Shown piece after piece: positions 1-9,160 of a stretch of 64,000 bases of DNA (position 1 is the first letter of the stretch; each line of letters opens with the position of its first letter). Under the pieces are notes generated by a model. That model searched no databases and was not told where the DNA came from. It saw nothing but the letters and a program-made list of their open reading frames with translations. The stretch lies in the NCBI GenBank assembly GCA_002345545.1, contig DDVW01000051.1, forward strand, positions 30,425-94,424. The letters run 5' to 3'. Source of the DNA: Stenotrophomonas sp. UBA2302. Lineage in GTDB: Bacteria; Pseudomonadota; Gammaproteobacteria; Xanthomonadales; Xanthomonadaceae. Made by a program: the position numbers and the translations under genes.

Positions 1-292
1 TCAGCACCCAGGTGCGTGAATGGTCATCGCCAACGTGAAACGGAACGCGCAGCTCCTGCGTGGGCCTGTCACAGCCGCGCACGTGCATCACCAGCGCCTT
101 GCCCTCGAAGGCGTCCGGCGTGGCGGAGGCCGGCTGGTTGGCCACCACGCGGCCGGCAAAGGCCTGCCCGCAATGCGTGGCCAGCGCCGCCATGAACCCG
201 TCGGCCGGCGCCTGTGCCTGCACGGTGGTGGAAACACAGGCGACTGCGGTCAGCAGCGCCCACGGAAGAACCTGGAGTGATTTGATCTGCAT
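1..292 (-). CDS. Secreted hypothetical protein, 3' end beyond the window
   Basis: The reading frame starts at an ATG at 292 on the minus strand and is open to the left edge, giving 97 visible residues. An AGGG lies 8 bases before the start. The N-terminus (MQIKSLQVLPWALLTAVACV) is a typical Sec signal peptide, with probable cleavage after the Ala-Gln-Ala around residue 27. The mature part has two cysteines and no motif I recognise. No function is assigned. It could equally be a short lipoprotein-like periplasmic protein, because the C-terminus cannot be seen. Confidence 0.6.
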   Translation of the reverse strand, partial: MQIKSLQVLPWALLTAVACVSTTVQAQAPADGFMAALATHCGQAFAGRVVANQPASATPDAFEGKALVMHVRGCDRPTQELRVPFHVGDDHSRTWVL

Positions 293-433
293 CAGCCGAC
301 CCTAGCCGCTGGCTTCAAGCAGGACAAGCCATACGCGCGCATCACCACTGCCGGTGCCTGGCCATTGCACCGGCAGCAACCGCCACCCCGAGCACGCCGT
401 AACAACGGAAGAAAGCATCTCCGCTGCCCGGAC

Positions 434-2311
434 TCAATCGTCCAGCAACTCCATCCACGCCGCTTCGGCCTGTTCCAGCTGCTGCGCCAGCACGTCACGC
501 TCGCCACCGAGCCGGGTCATCTTGGCCGCGTCGGCGTAGTTGGCCGGATCGGCCAGTTGCCCATCGATGTCAGCCAGCGCCACGCCCAACTGTTCCACTT
601 TCTTTTCCGCCGCTTCCAGTTTGTGTGGATTGACCGGCTTCTTCGTCGTTGCCGGCTTGGCGGGGGCCACCGGAGCCGCCGGCACGGGGGCTTCGGGTTT
701 TTCGACGCGGTCGGCCTTGCTGCGCGCGCCCTGCGCGCTGGCACGGGTACGCAGCCACTGCGCGTATTCGTCCAGATCACCATCAAACGGCTCGACCACG
801 CCATCGGCCACACGCCAGAAGGTGTCGCAGACCAGACCGATCAGGTGGCGGTCATGGCTGACCATCACGATGGCGCCTTCGAACAGCGCCAAGGCCTCGG
901 CCAGCGCCTCGCGCATTTCCAAGTCGAGGTGGTTGGTCGGTTCGTCCAGCAGCAGCACGTTGGGCTGCTGCCAGGCGATCAGCGACAGCGCCAGACGCGC
1001 GCGCTCGCCACCGGAGAAGCCGTCCACCGGCTCGAACGCGCGATCGCCCGGGAAATTCCACTTGCCGAGGAAGTCGCGGAAGCTCTGGTTGACGCCATTG
1101 GGGTCCAGATCGCGGAAGTGGTCCATCGGCGTGGCGCCTTCGCGCAGCGACTCCACCGTGTGCTGGGCGAAATAGCCGATCTGCAGGTCCGGGTGCGCCA
1201 TGCGCTCACCGGCCAGCAGCGGCAACTCGCCGACCAGCGATTTGACCAGCGTGGTCTTGCCCGCACCGTTGGGGCCGAGCAGACCCACGCGCTGGCCCGC
1301 CTCCAGACCGAAACCCACGTTGTCCAGGATCACCGCATCGGCACCGTAACCGGCGGTCGCATCGTTGAGGCGGATCAGCGAGAACGGCAGCTTGGCCGGT
1401 GGCGAAAATTCGATGCGGAACTCGCGCTCGGCACGCACCGCCTCGGTACCGCTCATCTTGGCCAGTCGCTTGATCCGGCTCTGCGCCTGGGTGGCCTTGG
1501 AGGCCTGCGCCTTGAAGCGGTCGATGAAGCTCTGTAGATGCGCGCGCTCGGCCTGCTCCTTGTCGTGCGCGATCTGCTGCTGGCGCAGGTGCTCGGCACG
1601 CTGGCGCTCGAAATCGGTGTAGCCGCCCGGATACAGCTTGGCGGTGCCGCCGTGCAGGTGCAGGGTGTGGGTGGCGACGTTGTCCAGGAATTCGCGGTCG
1701 TGCGAGATCAACAGCAGCGTGCCCGGATACTTGAGCAGCCACTGTTCCAGCCAGTACACCGCGTCCAGATCCAGGTGGTTGGTCGGCTCGTCCAGCAGCA
1801 GCAGGTCGCTGGGCATCATCAGCGCGCGGGCCAGGTTCAGGCGCGCGCGCCAGCCACCGGAGAACGCGGCCACCGGCCGGCTGTGGGTATCGGCCGGGAA
1901 ACCCAGGCCGTGCAGCAGCTTGCCGGCGCGCGCCTCGGCGTCATAGGCGCCCAATTCGGCCATCTTCTGGTGGGCGTCGGCCACCGCTTCCCAGTCCTCG
2001 CGCGCGGTCGCAGCAGCTTCTTCGGCCAGCACCGCGGCCACCACATCATCGCCACCGAGCACGTAGTCGATGGCGCGATCGGGCAGCGCCGGGGTTTCCT
2101 GGGCCACGTCGGCGATGCGGATCTTGCCGGGCAGCGACACATCTCCCTTGTCCGCCTCCAGCTCGCCGCGCACGGCGGCAAACAGACTGGACTTGCCCGC
2201 GCCATTGCGGCCCACCACACCAACGCGGTAGCCGGCATGCAGGGTGAGGTCGACATTGGACAGCAGCAGGCGTTCGCCCCGGCGCAGGGCGAAATTACGA
2301 AGGGAAATCAT
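434..2311 (-). CDS. ABC-F family ATPase (YheS/Uup-like)
   Basis: This is a 625-aa soluble protein with two ABC ATPase domains in tandem and no membrane segments, the hallmark of ABC-F proteins that act on the ribosome. Domain 1 has Walker A GRNGAGKSS near residue 35, signature FSGGWRARLN and Walker B LLLLDEPTNHLD. Domain 2 has GPNGAGKTT near residue 345, signature FSGGERARLA and LLLDEPTNHLD. The C-terminal ~100 residues are Ala/Pro/Lys-rich followed by a predicted coiled coil. ATG 2311 (MISLRNFALRRGER) is chosen because ABC-F proteins start right at the first beta-strand; a longer frame to 2356 adds 15 unrelated residues. YheS is the closest E. coli relative by length, but EttA/Uup-like roles cannot be separated here. 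Confidence 0.93.
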   Translation of the reverse strand: MISLRNFALRRGERLLLSNVDLTLHAGYRVGVVGRNGAGKSSLFAAVRGELEADKGDVSLPGKIRIADVAQETPALPDRAIDYVLGGDDVVAAVLAEEAAATAREDWEAVADAHQKMAELGAYDAEARAGKLLHGLGFPADTHSRPVAAFSGGWRARLNLARALMMPSDLLLLDEPTNHLDLDAVYWLEQWLLKYPGTLLLISHDREFLDNVATHTLHLHGGTAKLYPGGYTDFERQRAEHLRQQQIAHDKEQAERAHLQSFIDRFKAQASKATQAQSRIKRLAKMSGTEAVRAEREFRIEFSPPAKLPFSLIRLNDATAGYGADAVILDNVGFGLEAGQRVGLLGPNGAGKTTLVKSLVGELPLLAGERMAHPDLQIGYFAQHTVESLREGATPMDHFRDLDPNGVNQSFRDFLGKWNFPGDRAFEPVDGFSGGERARLALSLIAWQQPNVLLLDEPTNHLDLEMREALAEALALFEGAIVMVSHDRHLIGLVCDTFWRVADGVVEPFDGDLDEYAQWLRTRASAQGARSKADRVEKPEAPVPAAPVAPAKPATTKKPVNPHKLEAAEKKVEQLGVALADIDGQLADPANYADAAKMTRLGGERDVLAQQLEQAEAAWMELLDD

Positions 2312-2616
2312 GAATAGGTCCGTTATAACGAAACGGAATGTGCATGTGAGCAGCATTCCTGCGACGCGATTCTAACGGCAACCAATACTGGACTCACCTT
2401 CTGCCGCTGCACAAAACGTCAAACCGTTCCGTCCAGCAACGCAGATCGCCACGTGCCACCGGACACCGGTTGAATTGAAAAATGCTTTCAAAAGCAACGA
2501 TTTAGAGGACGACCCGGATTTGACACGAGGTAAAAATTCCATTAATCCGTAATGGCGCACCGCATCAATACCGACCTGTCACCGGTGTGCCATTTCATTA
2601 CCGGAGCTGCAATCTG
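2312..2616. other. Intergenic region between divergent ABC-F and TonB-receptor genes
   Basis: About 305 bases without a credible gene. It is visibly richer in A/T than its surroundings and must carry promoters for both divergent genes. A short perfect inverted repeat, TTGAAA-N5-TTTCAA, lies at 2475-2491 and could be an operator. I could not identify a convincing -35/-10 pair. Confidence 0.4.
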
Positions 2617-4995
2617 ATGAACCGCACGTCCAGTACCCTTGCTCTCGCCATTGCCGCCGCCTTGGCCGCCCCGGCCGGGTCCGCCCTTGCCCAGTCCAGC
2701 GCCACCACCCTGGACACCGTGATCGTCACCGGCACCCGCGTGGCCGATCGCACCGTGGCCGAGTCGCAGTCGCCGATCGACATCATCACCCCGGAAGCAC
2801 TGACCGCGACCGGCACCACCGAGCTGGCCACCGCGCTGGCGCGCGCCCTGCCCTCGCTGAACTTCCCGCGCCCGGCGCTGGTGGACGGCACCAGCGCGAT
2901 CCGTCCGGCGCAGCTGCGCGGCCTGTCGCCGGACCAGGTGCTGGTGCTGGTCAACGGCAAGCGCCGCCATGCCTCCTCGCTGCTCAACCTCAATGGCTCC
3001 ATCGGCCGCGGCTCGGCCCCGGTGGATCTGAACACCATCCCGGTGGCGGCCATCGCCCGCGTGGAAGTGCTGCGTGACGGCGCCTCGGCCCAGTACGGTT
3101 CCGACGCCATCGCCGGCGTGGTCAACGTGGTGCTCAAGGGTGCCGAGCACGGGGGCAGCCTGGCTGCCAACGTCGGCCAGTATTCGGCCGGTGACGGCAA
3201 GCAGCACCAGCTATCCGGCGATACCGGTGTTGCCCTGGGCGAACGCGGCTTCCTGCACGTGGCCGGGCAGCTCAGCCAGCAGGACCTGACCAACCGCGCG
3301 CGCCCGTTCGCCGGCACCCCGGGCCCGACCCAGCCGGCGCTCGGCCAGAAGGCCTTCGTGATCGGCGAGCCGGACACCGACTTCTCGGCCATTTCGCTCA
3401 ACAGCGAAGTGGCGCTGAGCGACAGCATCACCGCCTATGCGTTCAGCGCACTGAGTAACCGCGACATCACCTCGTTCGCGTTCTTCCGCGCACCGGGCAA
3501 TCCCACCCAGAACATCCCGTCGATCTATCCGGACGGCTTCCTGCCGCAGATCAACAACGTCTCCAAGGACCGCTCGCTGGTGGCCGGTCTGCGCGGTGAA
3601 ACCGGCAACGGCTGGCGCTGGGATGCGAGCTACAACTACGGCTACAACCACCTCGAGTTCTATACCCGCAACACCCTCAATGCCAGCATCGGCGCCAGCT
3701 CGCCGACCTCGTTCTACGACGGTGCGCTGGAAACCACGCAGAACATCGTCAACCTCGATGCCAGCAAGTCGCTGGACTGGGGCTTGGCCTACCCGGTGAC
3801 GCTGTCGGTGGGCGTGGAAGCGCGCAACGAGAAGTGGAACCAGTCGCCCGGCGTGGAAGGCTCCTACAGCCAGCCCGACCTCGGCAAGCCCGGCGGCGCG
3901 CAGGGGTTCGGCGGTTTCGCTCCCAGTGTCTCGGGCCACTACTCGCGTGACAGCTATGCCGCCCACCTCGGCCTGGAAGCCGACCTGACCGAGCGTCTGT
4001 CCGCCGGCGCGGCCGCCCGCTACGAGGATTACGACGACTTCGGCAGCCAGCTGTCGGGCAAGCTGTCCGGCCGCTTCGCCTTCACCGACGCGGTGGCACT
4101 GCGCGGCACGGTGTCCAGTGGTTTCCGCGCGCCGTCGCTGGCCCAGCAGAATTTCCAGACCATCAGCACCACCTACCTGGCCGGTATTTCCACGCCGTTT
4201 GAGATCCGCACCTTCCCGGCCTCCAGCGCGGTGGCCAAGGCCTTCGGTGCCGAAGACCTGAAGCCGGAAGAGTCGCTGTCCTACAGCCTGGGCCTGGTGC
4301 TGCAGCCGGTGGACGCGCTGTACGTCACCGTCGATGCCTACCAGATCGACGTGGACGACCGCATCGTGCTGTCCTCCAATCTCACCGGCAACGGCGTGCG
4401 CGCCCTGCTCGAAGCCCAGGGCATCTACGGCGTCAACGGCGGCCGCTACTTCACCAACGCCATCGACACCCGTACCCGCGGCGTGGATGTGGTCGGCAGC
4501 TACCGCTTCGATCTGGACAGCGGCAGCTTCAACCTGACCACCGGCTACAACTACTCCAAGACCGAGGTGCAGCGCATCGCCCCCAACCCGGCCGCGCTGC
4601 AGAGCAACGGTCTGAACCTGGAGCGTATCGATCGCACCGAACGTGGGCGCATTGAGGAAGGCTTCCCGCGCAGCAAGTTCCTCGCCTCCGGCACCTGGAA
4701 CTTCGCGCACTGGGACTTCTCGCTCGGCGCCACCCGCTATGGCAGCGTCACCACCCGCACCAGCTCGCCGGTCAACGACCAGACCTACGGCGCCAAGTGG
4801 GTGGTGGATGCCTCGGCAAGCTACAAGCCCTCGCAGAACTGGACCCTCACCGTGGGCGCGGACAACCTGCTCAACGAGTACCCGGACGAGAACAGCTTCG
4901 CCAACTCGACCAACGGCCAGTTCCCGTACAGCAACCTGTCGCCGTTCGGCTTCAACGGTGCCTACGCCTACGGCCGCATCAGCTACAAGTGGTAA
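2617..4995 (+). CDS. TonB-dependent outer-membrane receptor
   Basis: This 792-aa protein probably imports a siderophore or other nutrient across the outer membrane using TonB energy. It has a Sec signal peptide (residues 1-24, ending SALAQ). A TonB-box/plug segment follows (VIVTGTRV, then NGKRRH, then VEVLRDGASAQYGSDAIAGVVN), and then a long beta-barrel ending in aromatic Trp (ISYKW), typical for Bam insertion. ATG 2617 has GGAG at 2603-2606. An ATG-like extension at 2587 is not needed and would spoil the signal peptide. A strong terminator follows. It belongs to the broad Xanthomonadaceae receptor family; the substrate cannot be read from sequence. Confidence 0.93.
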   Translation: MNRTSSTLALAIAAALAAPAGSALAQSSATTLDTVIVTGTRVADRTVAESQSPIDIITPEALTATGTTELATALARALPSLNFPRPALVDGTSAIRPAQLRGLSPDQVLVLVNGKRRHASSLLNLNGSIGRGSAPVDLNTIPVAAIARVEVLRDGASAQYGSDAIAGVVNVVLKGAEHGGSLAANVGQYSAGDGKQHQLSGDTGVALGERGFLHVAGQLSQQDLTNRARPFAGTPGPTQPALGQKAFVIGEPDTDFSAISLNSEVALSDSITAYAFSALSNRDITSFAFFRAPGNPTQNIPSIYPDGFLPQINNVSKDRSLVAGLRGETGNGWRWDASYNYGYNHLEFYTRNTLNASIGASSPTSFYDGALETTQNIVNLDASKSLDWGLAYPVTLSVGVEARNEKWNQSPGVEGSYSQPDLGKPGGAQGFGGFAPSVSGHYSRDSYAAHLGLEADLTERLSAGAAARYEDYDDFGSQLSGKLSGRFAFTDAVALRGTVSSGFRAPSLAQQNFQTISTTYLAGISTPFEIRTFPASSAVAKAFGAEDLKPEESLSYSLGLVLQPVDALYVTVDAYQIDVDDRIVLSSNLTGNGVRALLEAQGIYGVNGGRYFTNAIDTRTRGVDVVGSYRFDLDSGSFNLTTGYNYSKTEVQRIAPNPAALQSNGLNLERIDRTERGRIEEGFPRSKFLASGTWNFAHWDFSLGATRYGSVTTRTSSPVNDQTYGAKWVVDASASYKPSQNWTLTVGADNLLNEYPDENSFANSTNGQFPYSNLSPFGFNGAYAYGRISYKW

Positions 4996-5017
4996 GCCGG
5001 TACTGGACCTGCTGAAG

Positions 5018-5050
5018 AAAACCGCCCCGGGAAACCGGGGCGGTTTTTTG
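5018..5050 (+). terminator. Intrinsic terminator of the 2617-4995 receptor gene
   Basis: ACCGCCCCGG (5021-5030) pairs with CCGGGGCGGT (5035-5044) around a GAAA loop. An A-stretch lies before the stem and a T6 run after it. It lies 22 bases after the stop codon. Confidence 0.93.
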
Positions 5051-5205
5051 TTCTCCCGGCAACCGGGTGGAAACCTTCCTGGCGCATTGCCTGCGTGCGG
5101 ATACGGCAACGCCGCACCGTCCGCACGCACAGCCGCTCTGGAAGACACAGGTGAAGGCTCCGCCGCCCGGATTACACGCCTCCAGCAGACACACCTGGGC
5201 GCATG

Positions 5206-5234
5206 AAAAAAGGGTGGGCCTTGCGGCCCACCCT
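5206..5234 (-). terminator. Intrinsic terminator of the 5263-8097 receptor gene
   Basis: GGGTGGGCC (5212-5220) pairs with GGCCCACCC (5225-5233) around a 4-base loop. Read on the minus strand, the stem is followed by a T-run (A-run on plus at 5206-5211). It is placed 29 bases downstream of the receptor stop codon, so the two convergent receptor genes each have their own terminator. Confidence 0.9.
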
Positions 5235-5262
5235 TCGTCTTGCATCACAGCAGTTCGATGGA

Positions 5263-8097
5263 TCAGAACTTCTGGGTGTACTTCATATAGATGAAGCGAC
5301 CGACATCGAAGCCACCGTAGTAGGCGAAGTCGCTGTTCGGTGCCGAGTACTGCAGCGCGCCGCGGTGGTTGAACACGTTGTTCGCACCGATGGCAACGGT
5401 GGCATTCCACGGTGCCTTGTAGCTGACCTGCAGGTCGTGGAAGGTGTTGGAACCAGTGCTGCGCAGCGGCTCCCACTCACCGTTGGCATAACGGTCGGCC
5501 AGATCACACCAGCCATCAGCCAGGCTGATGCAGCTTTCCTTCATGCCCGAGTAGTAGCGCGCGGTGTAGTTCACACCGAAGTCGCCGTACTCCCAGTTCA
5601 CGCCGAGGTTCGAACGTACGCGGAAGATGCCCGGTGCACCGACGTTGCCGATGATGATCTTCTCGCCGGCATTGTTCTGGCCGACTTCATCGTACTTGGC
5701 GGTGTAGGTGGTCTGCCAATCCAGCGAGATCTGGCCGATGGCCAGTTCCGGCAGGCGGTACTTCACACCCAGGTCGTAGCCTTCGGTTTCCATCTGACCG
5801 AGGTTGGTCAGGCCGTAGAACATCTCGGTGATGTGGCCGTCGGCCGCACGCACGACGCCCGCGCAACGGCTGCTGTCACCCAGCACGTAGCAGTCGCGCA
5901 GAATGCGGTTGACGCTGTCGGAGATGATCATGTCCTTGATCTGGTAGTTGTACCAGTCAAGCGAGATGTCCAGACCCTGCACCCAGCGCGGGCTCCACAC
6001 CAGACCGACGGTCTTGCTGGTGGAGGTTTCCGGCTTCAGGTTCGGGTTGGAACCGGAAATGAACTGGTCCGGCGTCTGGCACGGCCAGGTGGTGCACGGC
6101 TCCAGGCCCTGACCCAGCTGCACGTAGTCCGGTGCCACACCCGCGGCGGTGCAGGCGGCATTGCCGGCAACACTGCCTGCCACGCCGACCGAGCACGGAT
6201 CGGTGTACTTCTCGAAGCTGGCACCGACGCCACCGTACATGTTGTCGATCGACGGCGCGCGGAAGCCTTCAGCGTAGGTGCCGCGGACCAGCAGCTCATC
6301 CAGCGGACGCCAGGTGATGCCGAACTTGCCGTTCACGGTGTCGCCGAAGTTGCTGTAGTCCGAGTAACGGCCGGCAACGTTGACGGTCAGTTCCTTGGCG
6401 AAGGCCATGTCGGCCAGCACCGGGATGTTCAGTTCGAGATAGACCTCGTCCAGCTCGTATTTGCCGTTGGTGGTGCTCTGGCCCAGACCGGTGTATTCGC
6501 CCGACTGCATGAACGCGTCCGGCACATAACGGGCTTCTTCCTCACGGTGCTCGACACCGACGGCAAAGCCGAGATCACCCGCCGGCAGGGTCACGATGGA
6601 ACCGGCCAAGTCAGCGGTGAACGAGGTGGTCTTGGACACACCGGTGGTGGTGAAGGTCGGGAACAGGAATTCCTGCAGATCCTTGTCGGCCAGCGAACCC
6701 GGGCCAGCCACGCCGATCGGCAGCAGCGGGTTCCAGGCAAGGCAACCGGCGATCGGGTCATCCTTGGTGCCGCAACGGGCAATGCCGTTGTCGTCGATGA
6801 ACGACTCGCCCAGCGCCTGACGCGCAGCGATCAGGCTCATGTCGCCGTGATTGCTCTTGATCGACTCGTTGCGGTTGAACAGCGCGCCGACGTTCCAGTC
6901 GAACGACTTGCCGGCGAAATCGAAGAAGCCGCTGACCGACGGCGCGAAGCGCAGGGTCTTCAGCTGGCTCTGGGTGGTACGCGGCACTTCGGACAGACGG
7001 CGACGGAAGTGGAGCTCTTCGCCGATCGGGTTGAATGCCGAGTCAGCGGACATCGGAGTATCGAACGCCTGCGACTGGTACGGATAGCCGGCGATCTGCT
7101 GGTCCGTATTGCGCTCGTTGTACAGGATGTCGGCGTTGAACGAGATGCTGTCGGTGAAATCGTAGGTGCCGTTGATGTAGACCGACTTGCGCTCGATACC
7201 GGTCTGCAGGCTCATTTCCTGGTTGGCGTTGGTGTACTCGCCCTGGGTGATCGGGTGGTAATCGGCGATGTTCTTCGGGTCGCCACCTTCGTTCAGGGTG
7301 CACCATGCATCGGCGCCGCCCGGACCACACGGACCGAGCCAGCTGCCCTTGTTGGTCAGCGCGCTCCAGTCACCCGGGGTCGAGTTCGGGCCCTTGCCAC
7401 CGTCGCGCGAGAACCAGCGGTCCTTCGCCATCACCGGGTCCTGCTTGGAGTACTCGGCCGACAGGGTCAGGCTGCCACGCTCACCGGCGGCGCCCATGGT
7501 GAAGGAGTACTGCTCCAGGTCGCCATCGCCTTCGCCGTACTGGCCGATGTAGACGTTGGCTTCGGCACCGTCGAAGTTCTTGCGGGTGATCACGTTGACC
7601 ACGCCGGCAATGGCGTCGGAACCGTAGATGGCCGAGGCGCCGTCCTTCAGGACTTCAATGCGCTCGATGGCCGACATCGGGATCTGGCTCAGATCCTGGT
7701 AGCCACCCGAGGTGGCGCCCAGGCGCTTGCCGTTCATCAGCACCAGGGTGCGGTTGGCGCCCAGGTTGCGGATGTCGATGTAGTAACCACCCACGTTCTC
7801 GCCCGAAGCCAGCGATTCCGAACGCGAGATGGCCGGCGAACCGGCCGAGGTCATGTTCTGCAGCACGTCGGCAACCGAGGTGAAGCCCTGCTTTTCCAGG
7901 TTCTCACGGCTCAGCGTCAGGATCGGCTGCTGGGTCTCCATGTTGGCGCCGCGGATGCGCGAGCCGGTGACTTCCAGACGGTCCAGGGTGGTGGCGCCGG
8001 CGGTGGTGTCCTGCGCCGAGGCAAATGCCGGGGTCAGCGCAATGGCGATGCCGGCCGGGAGCAAGCCCAACCGCACAGCGGGAGTACGAAAATTCAT
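5263..8097 (-). CDS. TonB-dependent receptor, large Xanthomonadaceae type
   Basis: This 944-aa outer-membrane receptor starts at ATG 8097 with GGAGAG 5 bases upstream; the frame can be read 3 bases further to a TTG, which is not preferred. It has a signal peptide ending AFASAQ and a plug domain with VTGSRIRGAN, LMNGKRLG and IERIEVLKDGASAIYGSDAIAGVVNV. The long barrel carries several Cys pairs in predicted loops and ends in ...YTQKF. This N-terminal type is common among Xanthomonas/Stenotrophomonas receptors for carbohydrates or peptides. The AraC-type gene directly upstream on the same strand (66-bp gap) may regulate it. Substrate unknown. Confidence 0.93.
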   Translation of the reverse strand: MNFRTPAVRLGLLPAGIAIALTPAFASAQDTTAGATTLDRLEVTGSRIRGANMETQQPILTLSRENLEKQGFTSVADVLQNMTSAGSPAISRSESLASGENVGGYYIDIRNLGANRTLVLMNGKRLGATSGGYQDLSQIPMSAIERIEVLKDGASAIYGSDAIAGVVNVITRKNFDGAEANVYIGQYGEGDGDLEQYSFTMGAAGERGSLTLSAEYSKQDPVMAKDRWFSRDGGKGPNSTPGDWSALTNKGSWLGPCGPGGADAWCTLNEGGDPKNIADYHPITQGEYTNANQEMSLQTGIERKSVYINGTYDFTDSISFNADILYNERNTDQQIAGYPYQSQAFDTPMSADSAFNPIGEELHFRRRLSEVPRTTQSQLKTLRFAPSVSGFFDFAGKSFDWNVGALFNRNESIKSNHGDMSLIAARQALGESFIDDNGIARCGTKDDPIAGCLAWNPLLPIGVAGPGSLADKDLQEFLFPTFTTTGVSKTTSFTADLAGSIVTLPAGDLGFAVGVEHREEEARYVPDAFMQSGEYTGLGQSTTNGKYELDEVYLELNIPVLADMAFAKELTVNVAGRYSDYSNFGDTVNGKFGITWRPLDELLVRGTYAEGFRAPSIDNMYGGVGASFEKYTDPCSVGVAGSVAGNAACTAAGVAPDYVQLGQGLEPCTTWPCQTPDQFISGSNPNLKPETSTSKTVGLVWSPRWVQGLDISLDWYNYQIKDMIISDSVNRILRDCYVLGDSSRCAGVVRAADGHITEMFYGLTNLGQMETEGYDLGVKYRLPELAIGQISLDWQTTYTAKYDEVGQNNAGEKIIIGNVGAPGIFRVRSNLGVNWEYGDFGVNYTARYYSGMKESCISLADGWCDLADRYANGEWEPLRSTGSNTFHDLQVSYKAPWNATVAIGANNVFNHRGALQYSAPNSDFAYYGGFDVGRFIYMKYTQKF

Positions 8098-8163
8098 CAA
8101 TCTCTCCGATTACGTTAGTGGTGCGTTAAACACCCCTGAACGTTACGTTTGCGCCGCATCGAT

Positions 8164-9057
8164 TCATTTGCGCGAAGCCACCGGAAACTTTGCCGACTGT
8201 GGCGGGAGTATTTCCGCGGCCTCGCGGTAGCGGCTGGCCGAGGTGCCATAGCGGGAACGGAAAGCCCGGGCGAAGCTGCAGCAGTTGTCAAAGCCGCTGG
8301 CCGAGGCGACCTCGCCGATCATCATGTCGGTATCGCGCAGCAGCATCGCCGCACGCTCCAGCCGCAGGCGTGCAGCCAATGCCTGCGGACTCTCCTCGTA
8401 CAGGCTCTGGAAGGTCTTGGACAGGTACCAGCTGGAGAAATTGGTCAGCTCGGCCAGTTCGCTGATACGCACCACCCGGTGGCTGTTGCCTTCCAGGTAC
8501 ATGCGCGCCCGCTGCATGCGCCCGAACACCTGGCGCTTGCGCAGACGTGACCGCCCGGGGCAACGCTGCACGCCGCCGGACAGCTCGCGCTGCAACGAGG
8601 CGATGTGCAGCAACAGCGGCCGCAGGTGATGGATGCTGGTGCCCGGGCCCTGCGCCTCACGCCACAGGCGCAGCGCCAGCCGAGCCTCGGCATGGCTCAT
8701 GCGGCCGCGACCGGTGTAGACACTGCAGTCGGCCAGCGTGCCCAGCAGTCGCAGCGCATCGTTGTCCAGCGCCACACCGATGCAGACGCCATCGCGGCCC
8801 GCCTGGATCAGCGGCCGTGATTCTTTTTCGAACGCGATCCACTCGCGCTGGTGCAACCGGAACTTGCCTTCCTTGGATTCCACCCAGGCACTGCCACGCA
8901 GCTGTATCCATGCCGTGAACACCGCGCCGGAGGTCTGCAGGCTGCCCAGCCGCGCCACCCCCACGCAGTAGGGACGCCCGTCTTCTTCAAACTGCTTGTC
9001 GAACGTAACCGACTGGCCGCGATCGACCCAGGTCATCTGCCGCATGTGACACACCAT
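8164..9057 (-). CDS. AraC/XylS-family transcriptional regulator
   Basis: This is a 297-aa protein. Residues 1-180 form a sensing domain without a recognisable motif. Residues ~190-285 form the double helix-turn-helix AraC DNA-binding domain, with the typical pattern LAELTNFSSWYLSKTFQSLYEESP...RLERAAMLLRDTDMMIGEVASASGFDNCCSFARAFRSRYGTSASRYR. It sits 66 bp upstream of the 944-aa TonB receptor on the same strand, so it probably controls that receptor. ATG 9057 is the first start; ATGs at 9045 and 9036 are alternatives because the N-terminus is not conserved enough to decide. Confidence 0.9.
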   Translation of the reverse strand: MVCHMRQMTWVDRGQSVTFDKQFEEDGRPYCVGVARLGSLQTSGAVFTAWIQLRGSAWVESKEGKFRLHQREWIAFEKESRPLIQAGRDGVCIGVALDNDALRLLGTLADCSVYTGRGRMSHAEARLALRLWREAQGPGTSIHHLRPLLLHIASLQRELSGGVQRCPGRSRLRKRQVFGRMQRARMYLEGNSHRVVRISELAELTNFSSWYLSKTFQSLYEESPQALAARLRLERAAMLLRDTDMMIGEVASASGFDNCCSFARAFRSRYGTSASRYREAAEILPPQSAKFPVASRK

Positions 9058-9160
9058 CTTTTGCCATCAATGGCCGATGGTTTTGCCAACTCTGGCGCGA
9101 AGCGTCAGGACGGTGCGGCGATATTGCTCCGAAATATTGCCGAACCCGCTTCCGAAAGAA

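Noticed and set aside
365..1537. A 390-aa frame opposite the ABC-F gene
   Set aside because: Antisense shadow; the ABC-F frame carries both complete ATPase motifs.
2475..2491. TTGAAA-N5-TTTCAA inverted repeat before the TonB receptor gene as an iron (Fur) box
   Set aside because: It does not match the Fur box pattern and is too short to assign to a regulator.
5203..8118. A 971-aa open frame on the plus strand opposite the TonB receptor gene
   Set aside because: It is an antisense shadow caused by high-GC codon use. The minus-strand frame has a signal peptide, plug motifs and a terminator; the plus product is His/Val/Arg-rich with no family pattern.
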